Shown piece after piece: positions 1-11,049 of a DNA stretch of 64,000 nt. Both the position numbers and the translations under genes were made by a program. How positions within the stretch are numbered: position 1 is the first letter of the stretch; each line of letters opens with the position of its first letter. The notes beneath the pieces were generated by a model that saw only the letters and a list, made by a program, of their open reading frames with translations, was not told where the DNA came from and did no database searches. Source of the DNA: Theropithecus gelada (lineage: Eukaryota; Chordata; Mammalia; Primates; Cercopithecidae); NCBI RefSeq assembly GCF_003255815.1, contig NC_037689.1, positions 148,041,194 through 148,105,193 of the forward strand, written 5' to 3'.

Positions 1-115
1 GTGGGTATAACCACAACACCCAAACGACCCAGCTAGGCACTCAGGGCAGTAACAAGATCAGTCAGAACCATTCTGTGGCCAAGCAGCTGATGGATTGTTC
101 AATCGGTTGTTGTAG

Positions 116-359
116 ACTCATGTAGACAAAGCCTGCAAGCTTGGGGAAGCCAGGCCCCCCCAGGTCAGCCTCGGGCGACAGCCCCCGTCCTGCCAGGCCC
201 TGGGGAGTGAGTCCTTCCTGCCCAGCAGCTCGTTTGCTCATGAGCTGGCCCGAGTCACCTCCTCGTACAGCACCTCAGAGGCAGCGCCCTGGGGCAGCTG
301 GGATCCGAAGGCCTGGAGGCAGGTGCCCGCTCCACTACTGCCTAGCTGCGATGCCGCAG
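116..359 (+). CDS. MAMLD1: MAMLD1 coding exon (frame-switching, encodes pre-C-terminal region of short form)
   Basis: MAMLD1 (mastermind-like domain containing 1) is a nuclear transcriptional co-activator related to Mastermind proteins. It is expressed in fetal testis, and loss causes X-linked hypospadias. Seen here: an acceptor (TTGTTGTAG) ends at 115 and a strong donor (CAG|GTAAGT) follows 359. The exon is 244 nt, so it enters in phase 0 and leaves in phase 1. Its translation begins THVDKACKLGEA and ends LLPSCDAA, which agrees with the human 774-residue protein as I recall it. Joined to the exon at 6,789, it gives only a 13-codon tail after the split codon (ends SYGNDP) before TGA at 6,827. 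The last part of the exon and its donor align with a MIR SINE. Upstream exons lie outside the window. Reading on through the donor, the frame stays open to 514. Confidence is high for gene and boundaries; how often the exon is used is unknown. Confidence 0.9.
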
Positions 360-490
360 GTAAGTCACTTCCCCCTGAGCCTTGCTTTCCTCATCTGTCA
401 ATGGGGCACAGTCCCCTGCTCAGCCTGTCCGCCTGCCTCACAGGGTTGTTGGGAGGAACACAGGAGGTGACAGCTCCGAAGGTAAAGCTC
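320..490 (+). repeat. MIR SINE overlapping the exon 3' end and splice donor
   Basis: The MIR core is recognisable: a block like CTAGCTG, then AAGTCACTT, GAGCC, TTTCCTCATCTGT, AATGGGG and CTCACAGGGTTGTTG. The donor GTAAGT of the MAMLD1 exon sits in the position of the MIR GGGCAAGTCACTT segment, and similarity seems to continue at least about 30 nt into the exon. The upstream edge is uncertain. Confidence 0.75.
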
Positions 491-3117
491 TGTCCACCCA
501 TGAGTGACTTCTAGTGCTTCCTGGGCCTGCTTGTTCTCTACTTTCTGCCCGGCATTCTTTGGCAAAGGGAAAACCCAAGCAAGCAGAGTGCTCCAGGTGC
601 CTCAGCCCCACCTCCAGGGAAATGAGTGGGGGATTGTCCAAGGTGCAGTTGCTCTCTCCCTCAGCTGTACACCTTCCAGTACCCCATTTCCATGCCTGCC
701 TGTCTGTCCCTGAGGCCAGACTGGGAACCTGAGGGGCACAGGGGCTGTTCTTCTGCACCTCCGAAGCCCTGCACCTGATACCTGCTGCTTGGTACCTAGT
801 GGGTGCTCGGGAACTGCCTCTCCTGCCAGCCATCTGCTGTGAATTCCAAACCCCGCCCAGGACTCCCACACCCTAGAGGCAGGAAGTTGGATTGCCCTAC
901 TGGAGGACTGGCAGTCTGGTAGGTAGTACAGGCAGAAGGAATCCAAACCAAGTTTGTCCAAGAGGGCTGTGAGTTGGGATCATCCTCTAGATTCTAGAGT
1001 CTAGAAGGAATGGCTGGACCTGCCCCCAGAGTCACATTAGTGGTCATGAGAGCAAGCGGATGGATACCAGCCAGAGGGGGCCTTTGCAGAGAATTGCATC
1101 TGGTGCATAAAATATCAATGTGCACAGGATGTCTGCCCTATCTGCAGAGAAAACTGGAGACATGAACATTTTCTAAGTGATAGTGATCAGAAGATGGTCA
1201 TTAAGCTGAAAGGGCCTGCCAGGATTCTGGCCTTTAATGGAAATTCTGCTTTGGTATGTACAGCCTTGTTCTCTTTATCCTGCCTGCCCTGGCCTGGAAG
1301 AACAAGCAGTGCTTTCCTTTCAAGGGCTATTGATTTCTCTCTCTCTCTCTCAGAGTCACAGAGCTCCTCAGCTGTTCACTCTTCAGCTGAAACCAGAGAA
1401 ATCTTGTCCAGCACAAAGCTGCCAGGGAAACAGAATTAGCAAAACGGACATCGTCCCCTCAGGATGTCGCTGTTTCCACCCTTGTCTGCCTTGCCTTTCC
1501 CTCTTTGGAAGCCACAAATGAAAGGATCTCAGCTAGCTTGCCTTGAGAATTCTTGTCCCTCACCTATTCTCTCTCTTCTCAAGCCAACAGCTTTCACCCA
1601 GCAGTGAAGGGGCAGTGCAGATTTGTGGCCCCAAATCTTCTCTAAGAACCTTGGAAATTCGCCCCACCTGGGGGCCTTTGAGGGTCAGGCCTGGCATTCA
1701 CTAAATCCTCCCTCTCAACACAACTGCCTTGTCAGTCCAGCCTGTGAGTCAGTGCGAGACAGAGGATGCAGGCACCGCAGGGGAAGAAGAAAGGCAAGCT
1801 GGAAATATATTTGTTTCCTTTGCCCAGGATCATTCCCAGCATCTAAACCAAGTTCTTCCCAGACCCGCCAAGACTGAGGAGTCAGAATAGAGTTTGCAGC
1901 AGTCATAGGTCATGTGGGAAGACAGAAAACAAAGGGCAAAAAGCATTTCATATACAGATTTCTGCCATTTGCTTTCAATGGCATTCCTTTTGTGAAGCCC
2001 CAGTGACAGGTTCAGACCAGTTCAAACCTGAGGGCAGCACCGTTACAATGGGTGAGGTCTCCAGAAGAGCAAGGAAAGATCCCTAACATCGAAAATGGTG
2101 TGGCAGGTTCCAGTTCCCTGTTGGGGTCCCATGACTTGACCTTAGGTTTCTGCCAGCACCTGCCCACTCTCCATTCCTTCACCCTACTGGGTGGTCATTA
2201 GAGCATTATCTGCTTTGATTGATTTACTTGTGTCCATAAGAGTAGAGACAAACGGTGTTATCCCCATGCCTGGAACAAAGCCTGGCCCACAGTAGACCCA
2301 TGATCAATGTTCGTCAACTGAGTGACAGAGGGGCTGACTGGACTGTCATGTAAGCAATACCTTCCCATCAGGGTCTCGGGAAGGTAAGTTCAGGGGCCCC
2401 AGAGTTACTGTGGCCCGTATCCCTCTGGCTGCATTCTGGGCAAGGAAAGGCGCTGAGCCAAGGCAACGCAAAAGGGCAGGTGTTCAGTGGGTTCCACCCC
2501 AGATCCTGGTGTTAACAGTCCACTGGGAGAAGTGGCCCAATTCGTGCTCATTACTCCCAATGGTCCTGCCTCCCTGCAGGCATTCTGGAGAAGCTGAGTC
2601 ACAGGCTCTGAGAGTTAGGAGGAACTTAGGAAACAATCAAAACTTGCCTGCCATTCATTTCAGGAAGCCGCTATAGTTTCTGAAGGACGACTGAAGGGAA
2701 TTTTTTCCTAAGAGCATCCATCCATCCTCCAACTAGGCTTCAGACAGCACTGTCTACGTTGTCACTATCTATGGGCCATGGCCAGTCAGAGCCCATGGGT
2801 CTCAGGGGGCTCCACCCATGTGGGGGTGGAGGTCCCCACCACTCAGATCTTGAATGGGTGGTGGTCCCATGCAGTATACTATCTTCCTGTCATTCCAAAG
2901 GAAAAGTCAGAAGTGTGAATGAGTTGTTTCTAATTCTGGCTTCCAAAAAGTACAAAAGAAGGTGCTTTTTCTTGTGGAGTACACTAGTGCTCAACCTTTG
3001 GGACAGGTAGCTGAACCCTTCTGCTGTGTAGCAGGCTGGCTCTCTGTGGGGGCACTCATGGAGCAGTGTCTGCTGGGAAAGGAGACAGGAGTTCCCTAGC
3101 TGGAGGGGTAGATAATC

Positions 3118-3270
3118 TCCCCCCTCCCTCCCCTCTTCTGTCCTCCCTTTCCCTTCTCCCTCCTCCTCCCTCCTCCCCTTCCTCCTCCTCCTCTTCCTTC
3201 TCTTCCTCTTCTTTCTTCTCTCTCCCTCTCTCTCTCCCCCTCCCTCCTTTCCTTCCTCCCTTCCTCCACA
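3118..3270 (+). repeat. Polypyrimidine (C/T) tract
   Basis: About 150 bases almost entirely C and T on the + strand, made of TCC, TTC and CTCC blocks with some mirror symmetry. Such tracts can form triplex (H-DNA) under supercoiling. The overlapping Arg/Glu/Gly-rich and Ser/Pro-rich frames are compositional artefacts. Confidence 0.9.
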
Positions 3271-4867
3271 TTCTTTATAAAACAAGGCTTTGGATCCATT
3301 CACTGCCATCCCCCAGAAGCTATGTCATTTGAATTCTTGTCTGAGTCAGGATGCTCTCCTCCAGGGGATCATGGGGCAAGGAACTTCAGCCCAAATCCAT
3401 CTGAAATCCAGGAACGTTTTGTGGGCATCTGTCTCAGTCCCACTGATCGTTTGTCCTCTGCCTTTCCCCAGTTGGAGTCCTTTTGCCCCCTTAAGTGGTT
3501 GAATTGGTAACGAGATCATTCTTCCCGTGTAGTGGTGAGAAGGCAGCACTCAGGTGATTGCACCTGGGTAAACAGGAGACATTAGCATGTGTTGGCTGGT
3601 GAGTGAAGCTGGTGCAGTGCCTGGCATGGGCTCAGTTGTGCCAGCAGGCAGTGGTGGAGTTTGGGCTTTTTCCCCTCTCTGCTGCCCAGCACACAACCCC
3701 CAGAGACAGGTGGGGGCTTTACAGCTTCCTGGCATCAGCCTGAAGCTTCTAGAAAGGCATCCCAAGAACTTCCAAGTTTGTCATCTTGGCTGAGACTGTG
3801 AATGTGGTCCCTTGTCTGAGGGTGGGGGCTGGGAGGGGGTGTGACAGAGGAAGAGCCGGGCCTTAGTTCTCTGGGGGTCACCATGAGAGAAGCACACCTG
3901 GGCTCGCACAGAACTCAGTGCTGCTTGTCAGTGTCACCTGGCACAATAGGACCTAGTGCCACAGTTGCAACCCTAGAAAATTTGACGACCCCTTCATAGC
4001 TTTGTTTATAAAAGGCCACACGGCCTAGGCCGTCCTTCATAAGAGAACAGAAAGCGAGTGTCCGAGTCACAAAGCAGCAACTTTCAGGCACAGTTTCCTC
4101 CTGGTCACTGAAACCATTTGTCATTTCCTGTTTTCTCCATTTTCCAACGATTCTAATTGTCAGTGTCAAAAGGCAACAACTGTTTTCTTGGGGCTTATCT
4201 TTGGAGCACATTGATTCAGAACAAAGGATGGGAGCCTCCATCTGCAAAACAAAGGAAGCAGCCTCCTCGGGAGGCCTGGAGAGAATGCTCTGGCTCCTTT
4301 TGCCAGGTACAGCAGGACCAGCATAGCAGCAGAGGACTGGTGGTGCCTCTGGACACTGCCGTAAGGTGAAGAGTCCATGGAGGGCCCTCGCTTGCTGGTG
4401 GCACCCTGGACTTGAAGGTCCTGCAGAGCTGGCCGCCAGCACCCAAGCTGGGTGTCAGCAGCATTGTGTGGCCTTGGCAGTTTCCATAGTGATACGCTGG
4501 CCAGCTTTTCCATTAGACTCCAGGGTCCTCTGGAATGTGTGCTTCCTAGGATGAAGACGCCCCAGCACCCGCTGAAGCCTGCCCTGCTCCGGCATGGCCT
4601 TTCCTTTTGTCTGGCACGCCCCTGGGCTTGGCTTTCTCTTTCCGTCCCTCCCTTTGGACTTTACCACACTTCCCCTCCTGTTTCCTTAGTCACACTCTCT
4701 AGCCTCCATCTGCCCCTTCCCCCCAACCCCGACCTCTGTACAACTGTGTTATTTGATGAAACTAATGCAGCAACCGGTGGGGATGGAATTAAGGACCGTT
4801 TAGCCCTAGCCAGCCACCCAGGAATCTGTCCCCAGAAGCAGCAGAAGCACCTGGTTTGCAGTTAGGA

Positions 4868-4960
4868 GATACTGTACTTCTTAGCCGTGTCACCTTGGGC
4901 AAGTCATTTAACCTCTCTGAGCCTCTGCTGTCACATCAGTAAGCTGGGGACTGTAGATCT
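4868..4960 (+). repeat. MIR fragment
   Basis: The blocks CACCTTGGGCAAGTCATTTAA, CCTCTCTGAGCCT and a run ending AAGCTGGGGA match the MIR core in + orientation. Confidence 0.8.
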
Positions 4961-5732
4961 TCTGCCCTGATGTCCTGAGGCTGGTACAAGGAGAAGAGGC
5001 AAAGCGAAAGGACTGCCTTCAGAAATGGCCACCAACCCTGACCATCTCAGGCAGATCCGGATGGTGCGGCCTTGGGAAGTGGTCATGTGACCCCCATGCT
5101 CCTCAGTGTCCACATGGGGTGTTGCTAGATGACATCAAATAATGGGTGAGACATGCTCAGTATAATGAGAGCTTGAGAAGGCAGATTCCACCCCACCCCC
5201 ACCCCTTGCCGCCTTGCCAATGCTTCAGCAGGGAGAAGGGCAGCTGAGAAACAACCCCTCACTGCCCACACAGCAGCTCCAGTGGAGGGGGAGGCAGGGG
5301 CCAGGAGGAAGCAGGCTAAGGGCGGGATAGAAAAGCAAACCCCAGTCTGGTGGAATTGCTTCTGGTGTAGTCTTCCCGGTGCCATGTGTTTGTCCTCTCT
5401 GCCTTGGCAGGAACCAAGGCCAGGAACTGCTGCCAGGCCTGAGAGCCGGGCACAGTCCCAAGCACTGGGTCTCTACCCCGCCCCACTCCCGCCAGCCCCA
5501 CCGAGTGCAGAGAAGGGTTCCCAGAAGCCCTTTGCTGGAAAAGCAGGCACTGCACGGGCAGACCATGTTGTAGAGTCAAGTCCTCTGGTGTCTGGGGGGA
5601 CACAGACCAGAAAGTGGACTTGGAGCATGTGCTCCCAGACAGAGCTGCCTTGGTGGTTGAGAAAGGGAGAGAGATGGCAGCAGTTGAGCAGATATGGCCG
5701 GGCTCCCCTCACTATGTGGGGTGAGGAGGCTT

Positions 5733-5845
5733 CAAGCACTGGACTGGGAGTCAGACCTGGATCCAACTCACAACCTGACACCAATTGGCTGACGATCTCA
5801 GAGCAAGTCATGCCTTCTCTGGGTCTGGGGGCCTTCATGTTATTC
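5733..5845 (+). repeat. MIR fragment
   Basis: The order GGGAGTCAGACCTGGAT, then AGAGCAAGTCATGCCTTCTCTGGG, is MIR-like in + orientation. Edges are approximate. Confidence 0.6.
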
Positions 5846-6788
5846 CCTCCTGGCTATGTTCTTCCCCTTTGCTCCTTGAGCCAATCCCAGACTGAGTGCT
5901 GAAACTGCGGCCTTGAAACTTGGCTCACTCCTCCCCCTGCCCACCCCGCCAGCTTTCAGATGGCGACAGGAAGCTCCTCCGAATTGCCTATGCTGCAACT
6001 AGTCAGGAGAAGGGCGGGAGGTTGGCAGTAAGTGTTTGGCTACTCCCAGTGTTGGAGACTGTGTCCACCTGACCATGTGATCATCCGGCCGTTCATGCCA
6101 GGACCACCAGGAACAAGCCTCGGTTCTCTTCCCAATGTCCTTTCCCTGTGACAGCCCTGCAGAGGCTAGGCATCCACCACTACATAGCCCACAGTCTGCT
6201 CTGCCCCAGCCACAGCATCCTTGGCTTGCTCAGCCATTCTTTGTCTGGGTAATTTGAAGTCCAATCCCCACTCTCATTACTTACCATCCTCTGAATGCAG
6301 CCAGTCTGTCTGGGTCTCCCTGAGACTAGCATGCCCAGACTCCTGTGGGTATAGCCTGGCCAAGGCAGAGTTAGCACAGGACTGTCACCTCCCTCCTTCT
6401 ACATACTCTGCTTCTATTAATGCAACCTAAAGTTACATTTGTTCTTTTGGTGACCGCATCTCACTGCTGACCCATCTTGACCCATCCTGAGCAGATGGAC
6501 ATCCAAAATGCCTAAATCTTTTTTCTGTGTGCTCTTGCTATTAAGTTCTGTCTCTCCTGCCCCATTCTATGCTGTTGCAGTTGGTGTTTTTAACCCAGGT
6601 GCAGAATCTTATTTATACCTGTGGAATTTTGCTCGAGAGGGTGGGGCATGCATGCGAATGTGTGTTGGTGTGTTCATTCATGCTTTCTGCTACACCAAAG
6701 CCAAGTCCTAGGTCCCCACGCAGTGATCCTCAGGCTAATTATTTATTGGTAGCTGTAATCTAATTTGTCTTTTTCATTTTCTGTTTAG

Positions 6789-6873
6789 CAAGAGGAACAG
6801 AGATCAGGTCATATGGCAATGACCCCTGAACGGCAGAATGCATATATCTCCCAACAGATGAGTCCATTTCAAG
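6789..6873 (+). CDS. MAMLD1: MAMLD1 coding exon readable in two frames
   Basis: 85 nt between acceptor TTTTCTGTTTAG and donor CAAG|GTAAGC. Entered in phase 1 (after exon 116-359), it encodes the tail ARGTEIRSYGNDP and stops at TGA 6,827-6,829. This is the C-terminus of the human 774-residue form as I remember it. Entered in phase 0 (if exon 116-359 is skipped), it encodes 28 residues, starting QEEQRSGHMAM and ending ISQQMSPFQ, with no stop, then leaves in phase 1. That is exactly the phase needed to join the long frame of the next exon through codon G|CC. The short-form stop lies 44 nt before the final exon junction, so the 50-55 nt rule predicts that this transcript escapes nonsense-mediated decay. 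Dual use of the exon is inferred from reading frames, not from transcripts. Confidence 0.85.
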
Positions 6874-8819
6874 GTAAGCAGTTAAGGCCAGTGTTCCCAA
6901 GGGGGTGGGCAAGGGGTGCATATGTGGAAGTGGGGTGAGAATTCATTTCAGAGTAAGCAGTTACTGTCTGTGTTTCTGAAAGCACTGAGAGAGAAGAGAT
7001 CTGAAAAACAGTTAAATAATTCATCCAACTCTAAGAGCAGGATCCCAATTGAAGGCCTGGTCTAAATGACTCCAAAATCATCATTTAATTCAAGAGACTG
7101 ATTTCCCTGAGTCAGGCCCCTTAAAGCAGCTATTTCAATGGGACAGGTACACACCCGCTAGGATCTGGATTAGAATCACTTGGGGGCTGCCACACCCCCA
7201 GGGCTCTGATCCTGCCCTTCTCCCACACACATATTCACACACTGCTGCAGTGACCTTCCATTTCTAATGGGTTTCTGGGACATCTGTCAGGTATAGGAAA
7301 TGGAAAAGGGGTTGGGGAGGCTCTGCTTCAGAAAGTTTGTGTCAGGGGCTCCCGGAGCCTCCACAGATAGATAGCAGGGGTCCCCACTATAAATGTGATC
7401 AACATTTATTGGCCTAGGATACAGCAGTTAGCAAAAAGCCTGATGTAGTTCCCACTTCATGGAGCTTGCAGGCTAGCCAAGGAGTCATGAGTTCAGCAAC
7501 CCTTATGCACCAGTGGGATGAGATTGGACCAGGCCAAGGGTAGTCTTGGGAACACTCAGCATTTGTCTGAGGGTCAGGAGAGGCTGCTTGCCCTCAACAG
7601 GTGGTCAGCATCTTTATCGTAGCCTGTGACACCTCTACACCATCGCTCTTCCAGTCTTATGGAAGACCTCTTTTGGCCTGATACCAGCAGAGTCTGTGTC
7701 CCACTTGTCCAGGCTGGAGTGCCACACTGGGCACACTCCAATTGCAGGGACAGCACAGACAAGTTTCAGGAAGGCTGTTGGCCTCCAGGAGGTTAACCTT
7801 ATAGGGCTAGATTGTAACCTAGTTGAAAAACATACACATGCCATGATAATAAAAGAACCTAGGCACCATTACAAGAGAAAGAAATCATTTTTGTAGATAT
7901 GAGCATGGACTCTTCGGTGGGTCAGACACACTGGGCTTGTGCCCTGATTGCACTGTCTCCCCTACCTGACTTTGGGTAAACCATATGACTGCTACATGAC
8001 TCAGTGTCCACTCCAAAAAAGTACCTGTAGATATTGGCCACGGTAGATATCAGCTAGAATGGACTCTCATGACAATGAGGGGAGATGCATTTCCCATCTT
8101 AGGCACCTGGGACTCTACCTTCCATCTTCTGCTCCATGTCTCTCCATCCCCAGGCTCTTCAGAACTCAGGGAGTCCAGAATGTCAACTCCTAGATTTCAG
8201 CCTTCAGAAAGGAACCCCATTACAGCTCAGTTGTACAAATGTTGTCTGAGCCCCAGATCTGGACTCAGAGACCATCTTGGCTATGAGGAGAACAGAGGGG
8301 AACAAAGCACCACCCGCACTTACTCACCACACTCACTTGCTGTCCCAGGTCACATCCATCGGGTAGAGAATTGAAGAGACTGAGCTAGCTCCTGCCACCA
8401 GCCCACCCCACCTGGCCCCTTCCTTCCTTCTACAAAATATGCACCACCTGTCAAAGGGTGGGCAGTGCCAGGCCCTGCATACAGAGCACTGAGTGTAAAA
8501 GCAGACATGGACCTTGGCCTCCGGGAGCTTCCAGTTTTCTTGAAGAGACAAATCAGCTGCCATTTCAGTCCAGTGTGATCTGCTTTTGGTGAGCACAGAC
8601 CTAGGAAGTTGGGGCAGCTTCCCAGAAGAACGGAAGTCCAGGCTGAGGGCAGAGAAATGAGGGGAATTGTGAGGAATTGGGGAGCAGGGTCGGGGGGCTC
8701 AGTAGAGAGCCAAGGGCGGGAGGTGAGAAGTCCGTGCTGGGCCAGGAGCCTCACTCCGGTGGCCGCAGCCCAAGTGGAGGATGCCTTTGGAACTGATCCC
8801 CAATTCTCTCTGTATGTAG
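6874..8819 (+). other. MAMLD1: MAMLD1 last intron
   Basis: Donor GTAAGC at 6,874; acceptor TTCTCTCTGTATGTAG ending at 8,819, with a good pyrimidine tract just upstream. It contains an L2 fragment near 7,385-7,505. The frame open from 8,609 is only a 5' extension of the last exon into the intron. Confidence 0.85.
7385..7505 (-). repeat. L2 3'-end fragment
   Basis: The order ACATTTATTGG, GGATACAGCAGTTAGCAAA, CATGGAGCTTGCAGGCTAG is the reverse complement of the L2 3' region. Confidence 0.7.
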
Positions 8820-9946
8820 CCGCCCAAGAACAAGTCACCTCCAAGTGTAGCCGGATCAAGGCAAGCCCCCCATCTAGCAAGCACTTGATGCCACCCAGAA
8901 CTGGGCTCCTTCAGAACAATCTGAGTCCAGGAATGATCCCACTCAGCAGCCACCAGAGCTGCGAGGGCATGGAAGCGATCTCACCAACTCTGGGGAAGCG
9001 GCAAGGAATTTCCACCTCCAGCTCCCAGTTTCCCATCCCCTCGCACTCAGGCCAGACTCCCCTGGGCAGTCTTGGCCCTGTCGGCCAGCATACGCAGAGT
9101 CCCAAGGCCGCCCCACCAAAAGTGCCCCTGCCTGGGTTCTGTCCCAGCTCCCTGGGCACCCAGTCCTTGAGTCCCCACCAGCTCAGACGGCCTAGTGTGC
9201 CAAGAATTCCCACTGTGTTTAACAATGCTGCATGGGGCACAGCGGCAGCAGCTGTGACCACAGCAGTTTCGGGGAAACCACCCCTGAGCCAAGTGGATAA
9301 TAGTGTTCAGCAGCATTTTGATAGCAACTCCATCTTTGCCAAGGCGCCTGTGAGAGTGCCCCTGATGGCCCCAGTGTTCCCATCGCAGCCGACAGTTGCG
9401 ACTCCCAATCAGATGGCCTCTGAAGGCAGGCCTGGCCAGAAGGTGAGTGCTGTTCTGGCCAACAACCCCAGCTTCAGCCTGCTGGGCAGTCAGAGCCTCA
9501 GGCAGAGCCCGATGCGGGGCCCAGTGCCTGTAGCAAACACCACCAAGTTCCTCCAGAAGGGTATGGCCAGCTTTAGTCCCCTGAGCCCCATACAGGGCAT
9601 CGAGCCACCAAGCTATGTGGCTGCTGCTGCCACCGCTGCTGCTGCTTCTGCCATTGCCGCCAGCCAGTTCCCAGGTCCGTTCAACAGAACGGGTATTCCC
9701 CCTGAGCTGCCACCTGCCGACTTTTTGCGCCAGCCCCAACCCCCACTAAATGATCTGATTTCGTCACCTGACTGCAATGAGGTAGATTTCATTGAAGCTC
9801 TCTTGAAAGGCTCCTGTGTGAGCCCAGATGAAGACTGGGTGTGCAACTTGAGGCTGATCGATGACATTTTGGAACAGCATGCTGCTGCTCAAAATGCCAC
9901 AGCCCAGAATGCTGGACAAGTCACCCAGGATGCTGGGGCGCTTTAA
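8820..9946 (+). CDS. MAMLD1: MAMLD1 last exon: long mastermind-like C-terminus (375 codons)
   Basis: Joined in frame to the phase-0 reading of exon 6,789-6,873, this exon adds 375 residues (from AAQEQVTSKCSRIK to QVTQDAGAL) and ends at TAA 9,944-9,946. It is rich in Ser, Pro, Gln and Ala, with an Ala/Thr tract at about 9,617-9,663, as expected for a co-activator. Near the end are DFIEALLKG (9,785-9,811) and EDWVCNLRLIDDILEQH (about 9,830-9,880). By memory these resemble the short acidic/hydrophobic motif that closes MAML-family proteins, which would make this the ancestral C-terminus. In the short isoform the exon is 3' UTR. The clean 1.1 kb frame with protein-like composition supports translation, but transcript usage cannot be seen here. 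Human codons I recall for this exon are similar. Confidence 0.82.
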
Positions 9947-10196
9947 ATCTGAGCAGGATGCCCATAGAAACGCCCACGTTGACATCGCTCTAGGGAGTGG
10001 TGTCACTCCACACCCGCAGCTGTCTCCCGTTACAATTTGAGTGGTGTTGTCAGCCCATGCTTATCCCTCCCTCTACCTGTGACAAAATGGAAAGCTGGTG
10101 ATTTTTCAAGCTACGTGTACATATTTGAAAATTTTGTAAATGGTTTTCCTAAACATTAATGACAGAAGTATTTATACTTCATTTTGTGACTTTGTA

Positions 10197-10202
10197 AATA
10201 AA
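10197..10202 (+). promoter_or_regulatory. MAMLD1: Proximal polyadenylation signal AATAAA
   Basis: AATAAA about 250 nt after the stop, followed within 30 nt by TTTTGTTTCAGTAGAGTTGTGTTT, a GU/U-rich downstream element. Confidence 0.8.
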
Positions 10203-11027
10203 GCGACGGCTTTTGTTTCAGTAGAGTTGTGTTTACTATGCATTGTTTTGTGTTTATTATACATTGTTACAAATATGCAGACTGTGTTGTTTGCTCCAGT
10301 GATACCTTGTTAAGCTAGGTGGCTGAGTCGCTTATGGTTTTGATGCAATGAGCAATGTGGATGTGACCAAGAGTTGTTGTGCAAGTTGACAAATGCCAAA
10401 TAGAAAACCACTTGGCCATTTATTTCTATGTTCACTAAAAATCCTATTGCCTTGTGTGATTCTTAATCTCTTTTGCAAACCTTTCAGTCTCCGCTAGCTC
10501 TTTCCTAATGAGCATTTACAGCAGAAGCCGTTTTATCATTAAGTGCCCCACAGAGACACTTGACCAGGAGGCTGAGAGAGTTCTCCAGATCTGGGAGAGG
10601 CGCAGAGAGAGCGTGTGCGCCGAGCACTGTCTCAGCAATCCACCTTGAGGAGCTAGAGTATCCTCCTCCCTTTACCATTCAGACCGAGAGAAAAAGCCCA
10701 GCTTGTGTGCACCCTCGTGGGGTGAAGGCGAGCTGTTCCTGGTTTAAAGCCTTTCAGTATTTGTTTTGATGTAAGGCTCTGTGGTTTGAGGGGGAACATC
10801 TGTAAACATTAATAGTTGATTTGGGGTTTGTCTTTGATGGTTTCTATCTGCAATTATTGTCATGTATATTTAAGTGTCTGTTATAGAAAACCCACGCCCA
10901 CTGTCCTGTAAACTTTCCTCAGTGTCCAGACTTTGTGTAATCACATTTTAATTGCCACCTCGTATTTCGCCTCTACATTTGAAATCTGGCGTCTGTTTCA
11001 AGCCAGTGTGTTTTTTCTTCGTTCTGT

Positions 11028-11033
11028 AATAAA
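11028..11033 (+). promoter_or_regulatory. MAMLD1: Distal polyadenylation signal AATAAA
   Basis: AATAAA followed by a T-rich stretch (CTATGTTTTTATTTTTC), a plausible second 3' end. Confidence 0.6.
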
Positions 11034-11049
11034 CAGCCAGGAGAAAAGT

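Larger units (their letters stand above)
360..6788 (+). other. MAMLD1: MAMLD1 intron
   Basis: Donor GTAAGT at 360 and acceptor TTTTCTGTTTAG ending at 6,788. It contains ancient MIR fragments, a long polypyrimidine tract (3,118-3,270) and otherwise mostly single-copy-looking DNA. The longest open frame (5,282-5,902, 206 codons) runs through MIR sequence, has no splice or protein-family support, and is not called as a gene. No further exon could be recognised. Confidence 0.85.

Noticed and set aside
1..115. Continuation of the MAMLD1 exon to the window start
   Set aside because: Frames 1 and 2 have stops, the frame of the exon has TAG at the acceptor, and the AG at 114-115 gives the residue order expected from human MAMLD1.
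2890..3332. Arg/Glu/Gly-rich and Ser/Pro-rich frames
   Set aside because: Direct translation of the polypyrimidine tract.
5282..5902. 206-codon + frame in the MAMLD1 intron
   Set aside because: It overlaps a MIR, has no splice or domain support, and composition is GC-rich by chance.
8609..8819. 5' extension of the last MAMLD1 frame to an ATG at 8,609
   Set aside because: A strong acceptor lies at 8,818-8,819 and the exon phase fits the upstream exon exactly. The extension is intronic.
9047..9739. 230-codon minus-strand frame inside the MAMLD1 last exon
   Set aside because: A shadow of the real + strand coding frame.
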